Source: Haloterrigena sp. H1 (GTDB taxonomy: Archaea > Halobacteriota > Halobacteria > Halobacteriales > Natrialbaceae). Taken from it: a DNA stretch of 64,000 nucleotides. The translations under genes and the position numbers were made by a program. The notes under the pieces are model-generated. The model had not been told where the DNA came from. It worked only from the letters and a program-made list of their open reading frames with translations, and did no database searches. Positions 33,741-42,289 of this stretch are shown piece by piece; the stretch's first letter is position 1, and every line of letters starts with the position of its first letter. The stretch is taken from positions 1,922,001-1,986,000 of the forward strand of contig NZ_SMZK01000001.1 in NCBI RefSeq assembly GCF_005938085.1. Reading direction: 5' to 3'.

Positions 33741-34852
33741 AGGGTCACCTCCGGCGTCTCGAGCCCGTCTCCGTCGGTGTCGTCGGCCTTCCGTGCGGCC
33801 AGTTCGTAGGCCTGTTCGGCGAGTGCGAGTGTCCGCCGGCCGTCGGCCCCGTCGACGGGGGGCTCCTCGTCATTGCGGATCGCATCACAGAAGTCCGCAA
33901 GCGCGTCGTAGTGGGCCTGCAGATAGAACGTCGGCCCGAAGACGTCCGGCTCGTCGCGGGTGAACCGGCTGGCGACGTTCGAGAGAGCGGATTTGGCCGC
34001 GCCGGCATAGAAGTTCTCGGGGAGGTGGTCCCGGTTGCTGATCGTGCCAGTCACGCCCTCGAGACGCAGCCGAGTGTTGACCTCCGGCAGCTGTTCCCAC
34101 TGGTAGGAGCCACAGTGGAGCGTGACCGTCGTTCCCGTCTCCGGCGCGTCCATGAGCACGGTCGCTGCGTCTTCAACGTCGACCTCGAGCGTCCGCCCCA
34201 TTGACGCATCACGCACTTCGAGGTCGCCGAACAGCCACTCCAAGACGTCGAAACAGTGGACGCCAAGCTCGAGTAAGGAACCGCCGCCGGCCGCCTCCCG
34301 GTCGAGCGGCCACGACGGCGGTGCGCCCTCGGCTGGGGGCCGACCGAGCGGGCCGTCGTTGAGCCGGGTGATCGAGGCGTAGGGAACGTGGCCGACGCGG
34401 CCCTCATCGTAGGCGGTTTTGACACCGGCCATATCCGGCTGGTAGCGCAGCGTGTGGTCGACGCCGACGGCGATGTTAGCCTCGCGGGCGGTCGCGAGCA
34501 TCTCGTCGGCCTCCTCGGTCGAGCGCGCTAGCGGCTTCTCGACGAAGACGTCGACGCCGGCCGCTGCGGCCTGCTCGACGGCGTCGGCGTGGAGAAACGG
34601 CGGGAGCGCGACGACTGCCGCGTCGATGTCCTCGGCGTCCAACAGCGTCGTGTAATCATCGTACGTACGCAAAGCGCCGGCGCGCTCGGCGCGATCACGG
34701 TTCTCGGGAACGGCGTCGGCGGCCGCGACGACCTCGACATCGGGCATCGCGGCTGCTGACTTCAGGTGTACCAGACCGATGTTCCCGACGCCGAGTACCC
34801 CGAGCGACAGTGCGCTCGAGTCCGTCAATCGATTCAGAAATGCTGGTGCCAT
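33737..34852 (-). CDS. Gfo/Idh/MocA-type oxidoreductase
   Basis: This 371-residue protein has Rossmann motif LGVLGVGNIGLVHLKSAA (residues 16-33), then VEKPLARSTEEADEM (EKP motif), and ELGVHCFDVLEWLFGDLEV with the catalytic His. It is a sugar-type dehydrogenase acting on an unknown substrate and differs from the WbpB-like enzyme at 25540. It is first gene of a three-gene operon. The box ATAACAAAG is 28 bases before its ATG. Confidence 0.85.
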   Translation of the reverse strand: MAPAFLNRLTDSSALSLGVLGVGNIGLVHLKSAAAMPDVEVVAAADAVPENRDRAERAGALRTYDDYTTLLDAEDIDAAVVALPPFLHADAVEQAAAAGVDVFVEKPLARSTEEADEMLATAREANIAVGVDHTLRYQPDMAGVKTAYDEGRVGHVPYASITRLNDGPLGRPPAEGAPPSWPLDREAAGGGSLLELGVHCFDVLEWLFGDLEVRDASMGRTLEVDVEDAATVLMDAPETGTTVTLHCGSYQWEQLPEVNTRLRLEGVTGTISNRDHLPENFYAGAAKSALSNVASRFTRDEPDVFGPTFYLQAHYDALADFCDAIRNDEEPPVDGADGRRTLALAEQAYELAARKADDTDGDGLETPEVTL

Positions 34853-34880
34853 CTGCTCGCAAACGGGGTCGCTGCGGGCT

Positions 34881-34887
34881 TTGTTAT
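34881..34887 (-). promoter_or_regulatory. ATAACAA(AG) promoter-type box
   Basis: Minus-strand ATAACAAAG, 28 bases before the ATG of the Gfo/Idh/MocA gene. Confidence 0.5.
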
Positions 34888-34934
34888 CGTCGTCGTATCT
34901 ATTCGAGGCACTCGTGTAGATCGTTCATTCACTG

Positions 34935-35015
34935 ATACGGTCTGCTGTCACGAGTGACCGGGGTACCCGCAGGACAATCGCGGGTGCGCCAGCACCCACT
35001 GACAGGAGTCCGTAT
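34935..35015. repeat. Palindromic intergenic element B (81 bp)
   Basis: ATACGGTCTGCTGTCA (34935-34950) and TGACAGGAGTCCGTAT (35000-35015) are inverse with two mismatches. Inside, ACCCGC at 34965-34970 and GCGGGT at 34980-34985 form an inner stem. It lies between the 5' end of the Gfo operon and the 3' end of the deacetylase gene. Confidence 0.75.
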
Positions 35016-35054
35016 GAGAAAGACGAAAACGCGACAGACCTCGACGGGAACGCG

Positions 35055-35990
35055 TCAGCGCCGGCTCACTGTCGGTTTGACGCCGGCCTCGGCTGTGGTC
35101 CCGGTCACTCGATGAACGACATCGGCCATCGTCTCGACGGTGAGGTCGGTCTCGGCACGACGCTGTGCGAGGTACGACAGGATCGCGCGCATGCGCCGGT
35201 CGTCACGTTCGTGTGTCAGGTTGTTCGGATGGAGCCACATGTGGAAGATCCCGTCGCGTTCGGTGGCCTGGTCGATGCCGTGGCGGGCGAGCGCGACCAT
35301 CGGATCGTCCCAGACCGACTCGGCGACCGTCCGTGCAGACCCCTCGAAGCCGAAGAGAAACAGGGAGGCTGGAATGTCAACGAGTCCGTGTTCGTCGATC
35401 GTCGGCGTCACGAGCAACGACTTGTTACGCACCGTCAGGTCGAAGATACACCGGATACCGTGGCCGGTCGGCGACTTGCTTCGATACGCGCGCAGTCCCT
35501 GCTCGGCCAGCACGTCGCGGTGGCCGACCGAATTGCGGGGATAGATGAACGATTCGACACACTGGTTCCAGTCGGCGGCAATCTCGAGGCTGCGCTCGAG
35601 TTCGGCCGCCGCGAGCTCGCGATCCGTCTCGGGACGGCCGAACAGCACGTGCGAAAAGGAGTGGCTGGCGAACTCGTGGTCGACGTCCGACCCGAGGAGA
35701 TCCCTGACGAGATCGGGGCCAAAGCGGACGTCTTCGCGGTCCTGCCAGTCGGTTCGTTCACGCTCGAACCAGCCGTCCGGGGCTGGATGGTCGGCGTGTC
35801 GTCCATCACAGGACTCGAGCATGAGATGGCCGACGACCGCCCAGGTCGCCGGAATTCGATACTCCTCGAGCAACTCGAGCATGGTCGACCACCCACGACG
35901 ACCGGCCTCGACCCGCCTCGTTGGCGGGTTCCGAAGATCGTGAAAGCCCCACCCGAGTTCTGCATCGAGAGAGAGTACTACGCTTCCCAC
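35055..35990 (-). CDS. Polysaccharide deacetylase family protein
   Basis: This 311-residue protein starts from the GTG at 35990 (MGSVVLSLDAELGWGFHD). The GTG at 35999 is an alternative, and the frame stays open to 36104. The NodB-like fold shows SLDAELGWGF for the first metal/catalytic acid, HSFSHVLFG for the metal-binding H-x3-H, and IYPRNSVGH. Such enzymes remove N-acetyl groups from glycans. I chose a start downstream of the box ATAACAAAG at 36045-36053, which would otherwise lie inside the gene. No signal peptide, so a cytoplasmic role on a lipid-linked precursor is likely. Confidence 0.8.
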   Translation of the reverse strand: MGSVVLSLDAELGWGFHDLRNPPTRRVEAGRRGWSTMLELLEEYRIPATWAVVGHLMLESCDGRHADHPAPDGWFERERTDWQDREDVRFGPDLVRDLLGSDVDHEFASHSFSHVLFGRPETDRELAAAELERSLEIAADWNQCVESFIYPRNSVGHRDVLAEQGLRAYRSKSPTGHGIRCIFDLTVRNKSLLVTPTIDEHGLVDIPASLFLFGFEGSARTVAESVWDDPMVALARHGIDQATERDGIFHMWLHPNNLTHERDDRRMRAILSYLAQRRAETDLTVETMADVVHRVTGTTAEAGVKPTVSRR

Positions 35991-36046
35991 AGCAACCACC
36001 TGATTTGAACCGGTGCCATATCCGGGTTCGTCTCCAGTAGGAGGCT

Positions 36047-36053
36047 TTGTTAT
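36047..36053 (-). promoter_or_regulatory. ATAACAA(AG) promoter-type box
   Basis: Minus-strand ATAACAAAG before the deacetylase; 56 bases to the GTG at 35990, 47 to that at 35999. It supports a start later than the longest open frame. Confidence 0.45.
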
Positions 36054-36193
36054 GTCCGTCTTTTCACAGCCGGCGACGCCCATCAATGTGTGTGGTGATA
36101 ACATACGTAGAACGAGGCAGAACAGCGCCTGAGACGTGTATTAATTCCATCGAACAGGGACACGTCAGTTGCCCTGGGTGGTGAATCATCTCT

Positions 36194-36200
36194 ATAACAA
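36194..36200 (+). promoter_or_regulatory. ATAACAA(AG) promoter-type box
   Basis: ATAACAAAG, 58 bases before the ATG at 36259; arranged divergently with the box at 36047. Confidence 0.5.
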
Positions 36201-36258
36201 AGCGGACCTCGGTCAACGTGGGGGACAGCAGGCGTCTTCGACGTCTCATAATGCAATC

Positions 36259-37851
36259 ATGAGCGGATCTACAGCCCCCTCCGAGCGAGCGTTCGTGCTC
36301 GGACTCGACGGCGTGCCGTGGAGACTCATCGAGCAATGGAGCGACGAGGGCGAACTCCCCAACGTCGCCCGGATGCGCGAGGAGGGCGCATCCGGCACGC
36401 TCGAGAGCACCCGTCCGCCGACAACCCCCTTGGCGTGGCCGTCGATCGCAACGGGGGTCTGGCCGGACAAACACGGGATCTACGGCTTTCAAAACCTCTC
36501 GTCGGAATACAGCCACGAGATGTACACGAGCCACGATCTCGCACAGCCGGCACTGTGGGATCTGCTCGGCCCGTCCCACGTCGGGAACGTTCCGATGACA
36601 TATCCGGCCCGTGAGATCGACGGCACCATGGTCACGGGCATGATGACGCCCTCGACGGACCGGGAGTTCACACGACCACCGGACCTGCAAGACGAGATCG
36701 AGTCTCGCATTCCGGACTACGAGATCAGCCTCGACTATCACACGTATGGCGATCGGCTGGACGACTTCGAGGTCGCCGTCGACGAGATGCTCGCGAACCG
36801 CCGCGAGCTAATGGAACTCCAGATGGACCGGGCCGGCGACGACTGGCAGCTGTTTTTCTTCGTCTACACCGCCCCCGACCGGTTCCAGCACCTCGTCTGG
36901 GATATGGATCGGCTGTTAGACCATTACAAGCGACTCGACGAGATCCTCGGCGAGGTCATGGAGTACACCGACGACCACGACGCGGATCTCTACGTCGTCT
37001 CCGATCACGGCTTCGGTCCGATCGACCGGCTCGTCTACGTCAATCGGATTCTCGAGCAGGAGGGCTACCTGTTCCGGCGCGAGGACGACGGGACCCGCGG
37101 CGCGCTCGCGAGCCTCGGAATCTCTCGAGACGCGATCACGAGCGCGCTCAACCGTGTCGGGATCACTGAAGAGACGCTCGTCCAGTCGCTTCCCCGGCAA
37201 CTGGTCGACTCGGTGGCCGAACAGATCCCCGGCGATCACGCCCTCTACGACGTCGACTTCGACCGCACCGTCGCGTTCGTCCACGATACCGGCAACTGTT
37301 ATATCAACGACAGCGGCCGCTTCGATGGTGGCGTCGTCTCGCCGAGTGAGGTCCCACAGGTGAAAGCGGATATCAAAACCGCGCTGGAGTCGGCGACTGA
37401 CGCAGACGGCGAGCCACTGCTCGAGGTCTTCGACGGCGACGAGCTGTTCCCGACCGACGAGGACGCCCCCGACCTGGTCGTCTGTGGTAGGGAAACCTAC
37501 GAGTCACGCAGTACGGTGTCCGACGAAGTCCTCGGTGATACCGGGGTCTACGATGCAAGTCACCGTAGCGAGGGGATCGTGCTGTGTCGCGGGCCGTCGA
37601 TCGACGCCGGCGCGACGCTTCGCGGGGCCCGCGTGGTCGATATCGCACCGACCCTCCTACACGGGATCGGCGAACCGGTGCCGAAAAACGCCGACGGCAG
37701 AGTGTTGTTCGATGCGTTCGCCGCGGAGACGTCCCCTGCGACGACGAAAGTCGAGCGCTCGGCCGTCGCCCAGATCGACACCGGCGGAGACGTCGACGAG
37801 GACTTCGACGACGTCGAAGACCGGCTGAAAGGGCTCGGCTATATGGAGTGA
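36259..37851 (+). CDS. Alkaline-phosphatase-superfamily phosphodiesterase-type enzyme
   Basis: This 530-residue protein (ATG at 36259, after the promoter box) has metal ligand D17 in AFVLGLDGVPW, the nucleophile region RPPTTPLAWPSIATG (T55/T56), KHGIYGF, and YVVSDHGFGP with the second metal Asp/His. No signal peptide or membrane helix is evident. It ends in DRLKGLGYME, a tail shared by three other enzymes in this locus. The family includes phosphodiesterases, sulfatases and phosphoglycerol transferases; here it probably hydrolyses or transfers a phosphate-linked group on a glycan precursor. Substrate unknown. Confidence 0.82.
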   Translation: MSGSTAPSERAFVLGLDGVPWRLIEQWSDEGELPNVARMREEGASGTLESTRPPTTPLAWPSIATGVWPDKHGIYGFQNLSSEYSHEMYTSHDLAQPALWDLLGPSHVGNVPMTYPAREIDGTMVTGMMTPSTDREFTRPPDLQDEIESRIPDYEISLDYHTYGDRLDDFEVAVDEMLANRRELMELQMDRAGDDWQLFFFVYTAPDRFQHLVWDMDRLLDHYKRLDEILGEVMEYTDDHDADLYVVSDHGFGPIDRLVYVNRILEQEGYLFRREDDGTRGALASLGISRDAITSALNRVGITEETLVQSLPRQLVDSVAEQIPGDHALYDVDFDRTVAFVHDTGNCYINDSGRFDGGVVSPSEVPQVKADIKTALESATDADGEPLLEVFDGDELFPTDEDAPDLVVCGRETYESRSTVSDEVLGDTGVYDASHRSEGIVLCRGPSIDAGATLRGARVVDIAPTLLHGIGEPVPKNADGRVLFDAFAAETSPATTKVERSAVAQIDTGGDVDEDFDDVEDRLKGLGYME

Positions 37852-37859
37852 CGTCTCTC

Positions 37860-37884
37860 CCGCCGTTCACGGCGGCTTCTTCTC
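37860..37884 (+). terminator. Hairpin plus pyrimidine tract after phosphodiesterase gene
   Basis: CCGCCG-TTCA-CGGCGG, a perfect 6-base stem 8 bases after the stop, followed by CTTCTTCTC. Confidence 0.5.
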
Positions 37885-38201
37885 GCTAAATCCTTCGAGG
37901 CGGCGAGCGGACACCCGTCACAGTACCGCTGAGCCGCTGGTGGCCGTTTTCGATCCGACAGCCCGTCTGCTGGACTCCCACTGAGCGGGCTACGCGACGG
38001 CGCAGACGGCTGCGACGGAGTGTAAGACGTTGCTACGGCCTCTCAAGTAATACTTGTCGAATATAAGTTATTGTATAATTAAGCATCGTTGTGAAGACAG
38101 GGTTTCGTATACATGCTGAGACGCCACCCCCAGTCGACCGCGGACGACGGGGATCGACTACTGGTGGCGCGCTCGAGTGTGTGACACCGACCGTGATACC
38201 A

Positions 38202-38435
38202 ATGAACGTCTACAAAGCCCTGTTTGGGATCGCAAGCGTCGCGCTCGGCCTCCTCGCCCTGCTCGGCTCCGGTGTGTTCGCCTCGCGCGATCACCAGGAG
38301 TCGGACGAGTCCGAGACGCCCGCGACCGTACAGTTCGATCAAAACGACGTTGCATCGACTCGCGACTCATCTCAATCGAGGACACGTCGCGAGTCGGCGA
38401 AACACCATGTTGACCCGATCTTCCGAACACCGTAG
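38202..38435 (+). CDS. Possible small exported or membrane-anchored protein
   Basis: This 77-residue frame from the ATG at 38202 starts MNVYKALFGIASVALGLLAL, a clean hydrophobic N-terminal helix or signal, followed by a short acidic stretch (DHQESDESE) and a polar tail. The frame opens at a GTG at 38091, but that part looks non-coding. An AT-rich, TATA-like region is at 38050-38085. It lies in a 760-base gap (37852-38613) that otherwise holds only the terminator after 37851. Family unknown; the tail beyond residue 45 may be out of character. Confidence 0.4.
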   Translation: MNVYKALFGIASVALGLLALLGSGVFASRDHQESDESETPATVQFDQNDVASTRDSSQSRTRRESAKHHVDPIFRTP

Positions 38436-38613
38436 GTTCCGTCCGTCTGCCTGACCGACCAGTTATCGTTGTCTCGAGACGCCACAGTGACGGTTCGAGC
38501 TGAAACTCGGTTACGCGATTATTTACTAACACCGTGTCTGTGTCACTCGAGATACAGTTCAATCAAACTATGATCCAACTTGCAGTTGCAAAACCGGCCG
38601 GGGTGACCGCTCG

Positions 38614-39672
38614 ATGAACGTCCTGTCGGTCGTCGGTGCGAGGCCACAGTTCATCAAGGCAGCTGCCGTTTCACAGCAGCTCCGACACGATCACGACGAA
38701 CTGCTCGTCCATACTGGCCAACACTACGACCACGAACTCTCCGAGGTGTTCTTCGAGGAACTCGCGTTGCCCAAGCCGGCGTTCCATCTAGGTGTCGGTT
38801 CCGGCACCCACGCCCACCAGACCGCCGAAATGATGACAGAGTTAGAACGGATCGTCGACGACGAATCCCCCGATATCGTCCTCGTCTACGGGGACACCAA
38901 CTCGACGCTCGCGGGCGCACTCGTCGCGGCGAAATCGTCGGCCCAGCTCGCACACGTCGAGGCTGGCTTGCGCTCGTACGACTGGTCGATGCCCGAGGAG
39001 GTCAACCGCCGACTGACCGATCACTGTTCAGACATCCTCTTCGCGCCGGGCCAGCACGCAAAGGAAACCCTCGAGCAGGAGGGGATTTCGGAGAACGTGT
39101 TCGTCCCGGGCGACGTCATGTACGATACGCTGTTACAAATTCGCGATCGGCTGCACAATACCGACGGTTCCGGGATCGAACGCCCCGACGAGTACGTGCT
39201 CGCAACGGTCCACCGGGCCAAGAATACGGACGATAGAGACAGACTCGCGGCGATCATCGATGCATTCTCCCAGTTACGTGTCCCGGTCGTGTTCCCTGCG
39301 CACCCGCGAACGGTGACAGCGCTACAGGAGTACGGACTCTGGGATCGGGCGACCGAAGCGAGCCGGATTATCGATCCCGTCAACTACGGACAGTTCATTA
39401 CACTTGTCGAGGACGCGGTCTGTGTTGCGACGGACTCCGGCGGAGTCCAAAAGGAGGCGTTCTACCTGGACACACCGTGTATCACCCTCCGGGACACGAC
39501 CGAATGGGTCGAAACGGTCGACGCCGGCTGGAACACGCTCGTCGGCGCAGAGACGAGTGAGATCGTCGACGCTGTTCGCGCTGCCGTCGATCCGCCGGCC
39601 AAGCCGGACCTGTACGGCAACGGGAACGCAGCCGCTCGCATCGTCGAGCAGCTCGAACGGAGCGTTCGCTGA
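38614..39672 (+). CDS. wecB: UDP-N-acetylglucosamine 2-epimerase-type enzyme (WecB/WbpI)
   Basis: This 352-residue non-hydrolysing 2-epimerase has VVGARPQFIKAAAV (residues 6-19), HTGQHYDHELSEVFF, VYGDTNSTLAGALVA, HVEAGLRSYDWSMPEEVNRR, and ATDSGGVQKEAFYLDTPCITLR. It inverts C2 of UDP-GlcNAc or of UDP-GlcNAc(3NAc)A. With the WbpA/B/E/D-type operon 10 kb to the left, it supplies the missing step to UDP-ManNAc(3NAc)A. It is followed 1 base later by a deacetylase gene, so co-transcription is likely. No ATAACAA box was found before it. Confidence 0.9.
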   Translation: MNVLSVVGARPQFIKAAAVSQQLRHDHDELLVHTGQHYDHELSEVFFEELALPKPAFHLGVGSGTHAHQTAEMMTELERIVDDESPDIVLVYGDTNSTLAGALVAAKSSAQLAHVEAGLRSYDWSMPEEVNRRLTDHCSDILFAPGQHAKETLEQEGISENVFVPGDVMYDTLLQIRDRLHNTDGSGIERPDEYVLATVHRAKNTDDRDRLAAIIDAFSQLRVPVVFPAHPRTVTALQEYGLWDRATEASRIIDPVNYGQFITLVEDAVCVATDSGGVQKEAFYLDTPCITLRDTTEWVETVDAGWNTLVGAETSEIVDAVRAAVDPPAKPDLYGNGNAAARIVEQLERSVR

Positions 39673-39673
39673 G

Positions 39674-40735
39674 ATGAGCGACACGACCAATCGGCGATCG
39701 CACGCCGACTCGAGGGTCAGGGACGGGCCAACTCGTTCGTCGACGCTGCCCACACCGGCTGCCGAGACCATCGCCGAACTGCCGCGAGAGCGGTCCGTGC
39801 TCCCGGACGATTCGACGTTCGCGCTCTGTCTCACACACGACGTCGACCGTCCGTACAAGGGGCTTCGGTCGCTTTACTATGCGACTCGAGAACGGCCAGC
39901 ATACCACCTTCGGACCGCGCTCTCGTCGACCAATCCGTACTGGCAGTTCGACGAGATCATGGCTCTCGAGGACGACCTGGGTGTTCGCTCGGCGTTTTAC
40001 TTCTTGAACGAACAACACCTCCTGGCCGACCGGCCGGTAACGGAGTGGGGCTCCCCGGCAAACTGGGTCCAGCACCTCGGCCGATACGACGTGACCGCAT
40101 CCGAGATCGTCGACGTCATCCACGACCTCGATGACGGCGGGTGGGAAGTCGGCCTGCACGGATCGTATCACTCTCCGACCGATCCGGAGCGGTTGCACGA
40201 AGAAAAGACGCTGCTCGAGGATGTCCTCGAATGGTCTGTCATCGGCGGTCGACAGCACTACCTGAAGCTCACGGTGCCGGAAACGTGGCAGTATCACCAC
40301 GCGATCGGTCTCGAGTACGACGCGACGCTCGGCTCGAGTACGGAGTGTGGGTTTCACAACGGATACCACCCGATTCGCCCCTTCGACGACGACTTCCTCG
40401 TCTTCCCGCTGACGATCATGGAGCAAGCACTGCCGAATCCGGCGTCGAACGTCGCGGCTGCTCGCGAGACCTGCGAGCGACTCTTGATGGAAGCTGCCGA
40501 AAACGGAGCTGTCATGACGGCTCTCTGGCATCCGCGGTACTTTAGCGAACGCGAGTTCCCCGGCTACCGGAGTCTGTATCGGTGGCTCATCGAGCGAGCG
40601 GCGGAGCTCGGCGCATGGATCGGACCGCCTCGAGCACTCTGTACTGACCGGGAGCACGACCGACCAGAGCAAGCGGGCCGTACAGGCACGACAGCCAACG
40701 AGTTCCACTTCACCCACGAGAGAGCCAACCCATGA
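39674..40735 (+). CDS. Polysaccharide deacetylase-like protein
   Basis: This protein is 353 residues from the ATG directly after the epimerase stop. After a polar N-terminal 55 residues, the NodB-like core begins LCLTHDVDRPYKG (His-Asp pair). Later come VGLHGSYHSPTDPE with a His-x3-His arrangement and ALWHPRYF near the C terminus. No signal peptide. It probably trims N-acyl groups from an intracellular glycan intermediate, or is a related hydrolase. It overlaps the PGF-type protein downstream by ATGA, giving an epimerase-deacetylase-surface protein operon. Confidence 0.78.
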   Translation: MSDTTNRRSHADSRVRDGPTRSSTLPTPAAETIAELPRERSVLPDDSTFALCLTHDVDRPYKGLRSLYYATRERPAYHLRTALSSTNPYWQFDEIMALEDDLGVRSAFYFLNEQHLLADRPVTEWGSPANWVQHLGRYDVTASEIVDVIHDLDDGGWEVGLHGSYHSPTDPERLHEEKTLLEDVLEWSVIGGRQHYLKLTVPETWQYHHAIGLEYDATLGSSTECGFHNGYHPIRPFDDDFLVFPLTIMEQALPNPASNVAAARETCERLLMEAAENGAVMTALWHPRYFSEREFPGYRSLYRWLIERAAELGAWIGPPRALCTDREHDRPEQAGRTGTTANEFHFTHERANP

Positions 40736-42057
40736 CTGGACGACAACTCACGATTGCCGTGCTGATCGGACTGCTAATTGTCGGCGGGATCGGGAGTGCC
40801 GCCGGCCAGACACACTCGACTGCCGACTCGTCGTCGGCACAGCTGAGTTCCCCGCCAGCAGACTCGTACGTCGTCGAACAGGGCTCGTTCTGTCAGCCGA
40901 TCGAGCCGCTGTCAGGAGACGAGACGATCGAATCGTTCTACGAATATCGGAGCCACGAAACCCATCCAGACGATGTCGAGCGACTCTACAGTTCGTACGG
41001 AACGACAAACTTCCAGCGCGACGATACGAGTTCGCTCTTCCTCTATGAGGGGCCAGACGGACTGAGTCTCGGGATGGTCCACGATCGACTCGGCGGTGAG
41101 TCGGAGGGAGCGCTCGTCACGCTCGAGCTCGCTGGCCTGCCACACGAGAGCCAGTGGGTCGTGAAAGACGACAACTACACGGGCGAGACGAGAATGGACG
41201 AATACGAGCGCGGCGATGGATGGGCCGCAGCGTCCTGGGCATATCAAGATGGGCGAACCGACGGCGGTGCGCTGCGAGGCGGCCTCGACGGCGAGTTCGC
41301 CGTGACCGCCCATCCCAGGTTCAACGAGGACGCGGCGTTTGCTGGTTCTGAACTGCCTGTCTCCGGAATCCCCGAATCGGGAGGGATCGAGGAGTGGGAC
41401 GTACTCTCCGGCAGTGCTGAGAATCCGGATCGGACATCCCTTCCCTCGCTTGATGACCCGATAACGATCCGAGCCGGTACCTGTGAAGAGCCGTCCGTGA
41501 CGTACGACCGAACCAGCAACGGGATCACTGCCGACATAACAAACGCCGCGCCGGACGACTCCATCGGCGTGCAACCGACGAGGGGAACGGACGACGGCGT
41601 TCGCTTCGATCGGGTGGAACTGACCGGCATCGATGGCGATGCGTTAGTCACGTTCGAAAGCCGCTTCTCGGAAGTCTCGGAAACACCACCTGCCGACGTC
41701 GATCCACTCTCCTATCTGACGGTCGCAGAACAGTCAGAGACCAGTGACGCGGAAGCGACGGTCTCGGTTACCGTCTCGAAAGACCGCCTCAAGGAGCGCG
41801 GGCTCGAGCCGGACGAGATCGCACTCTATGAGCAACGCGGTGACGAGTGGACCGCCGTCGAAACGACGGTCAGCGATGAGTCCGAAAACGAATATCGATT
41901 CAAAGCAAACGTGACGTCCCTCTCGACGGTTGCCGTTGCACCGAACCCGGGCGCAACCAGCGCGGGTTCGATCGGCCTCGTCGGAATCGGGCTAGGGATC
42001 GCTGCCGGTGCCGTCCTTGGCCTTGGCTGGCTGGCAACGGCGCGCACTCGTGACTGA
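40732..42057 (+). CDS. Exported, C-terminally anchored surface protein (PGF-pre-PGF-like)
   Basis: This 441-residue protein has signal peptide residues 1-25 (LTIAVLIGLLIVGGIGSAAG), a large extracellular region, then a PGF-pre-PGF-like domain (about 335-410: ATVSVTVSKDRLKERGLEPDE through LSTVAVAP). The C-terminal helix GLVGIGLGIAAGAVLGLGWLA is followed by a short basic tail. It is probably displayed on the cell surface and held in the membrane. No PGF motif precedes the helix clearly, so archaeosortase processing is uncertain. It is third gene of the wecB operon. Confidence 0.78.
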   Translation: MTGRQLTIAVLIGLLIVGGIGSAAGQTHSTADSSSAQLSSPPADSYVVEQGSFCQPIEPLSGDETIESFYEYRSHETHPDDVERLYSSYGTTNFQRDDTSSLFLYEGPDGLSLGMVHDRLGGESEGALVTLELAGLPHESQWVVKDDNYTGETRMDEYERGDGWAAASWAYQDGRTDGGALRGGLDGEFAVTAHPRFNEDAAFAGSELPVSGIPESGGIEEWDVLSGSAENPDRTSLPSLDDPITIRAGTCEEPSVTYDRTSNGITADITNAAPDDSIGVQPTRGTDDGVRFDRVELTGIDGDALVTFESRFSEVSETPPADVDPLSYLTVAEQSETSDAEATVSVTVSKDRLKERGLEPDEIALYEQRGDEWTAVETTVSDESENEYRFKANVTSLSTVAVAPNPGATSAGSIGLVGIGLGIAAGAVLGLGWLATARTRD

Positions 42058-42289
42058 GTGCACTGCGATGAAACCTCATCGTCGCTCATGAAACACGCGA
42101 CACAGACGATCGGATGAACTGATTTCGTAATCGATCGCACGCGACCGGCCGCAGTTGGCGATGCACAACGGGACTGTGGCATCATTGCCTGTTGTCCGAG
42201 GGTGTCACAGCGAGAAGACGAGCAGATTCAGTGACCGATTCGATAGAACGGCGGTCTCCGACCGAGTGTCTATAGCGCGTTCAGACCGG

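Noticed and set aside
38091..38201. GTG-started extension of the small protein at 38202
   Set aside because: The added residues are Pro/Arg/Gly-rich without signal-peptide or coding character, while the ATG at 38202 opens directly into a clean hydrophobic helix.
41536..41542. ATAACAA inside the surface-protein coding sequence
   Set aside because: It lies within an open gene far from any start, a chance match; it was not counted as a promoter box.
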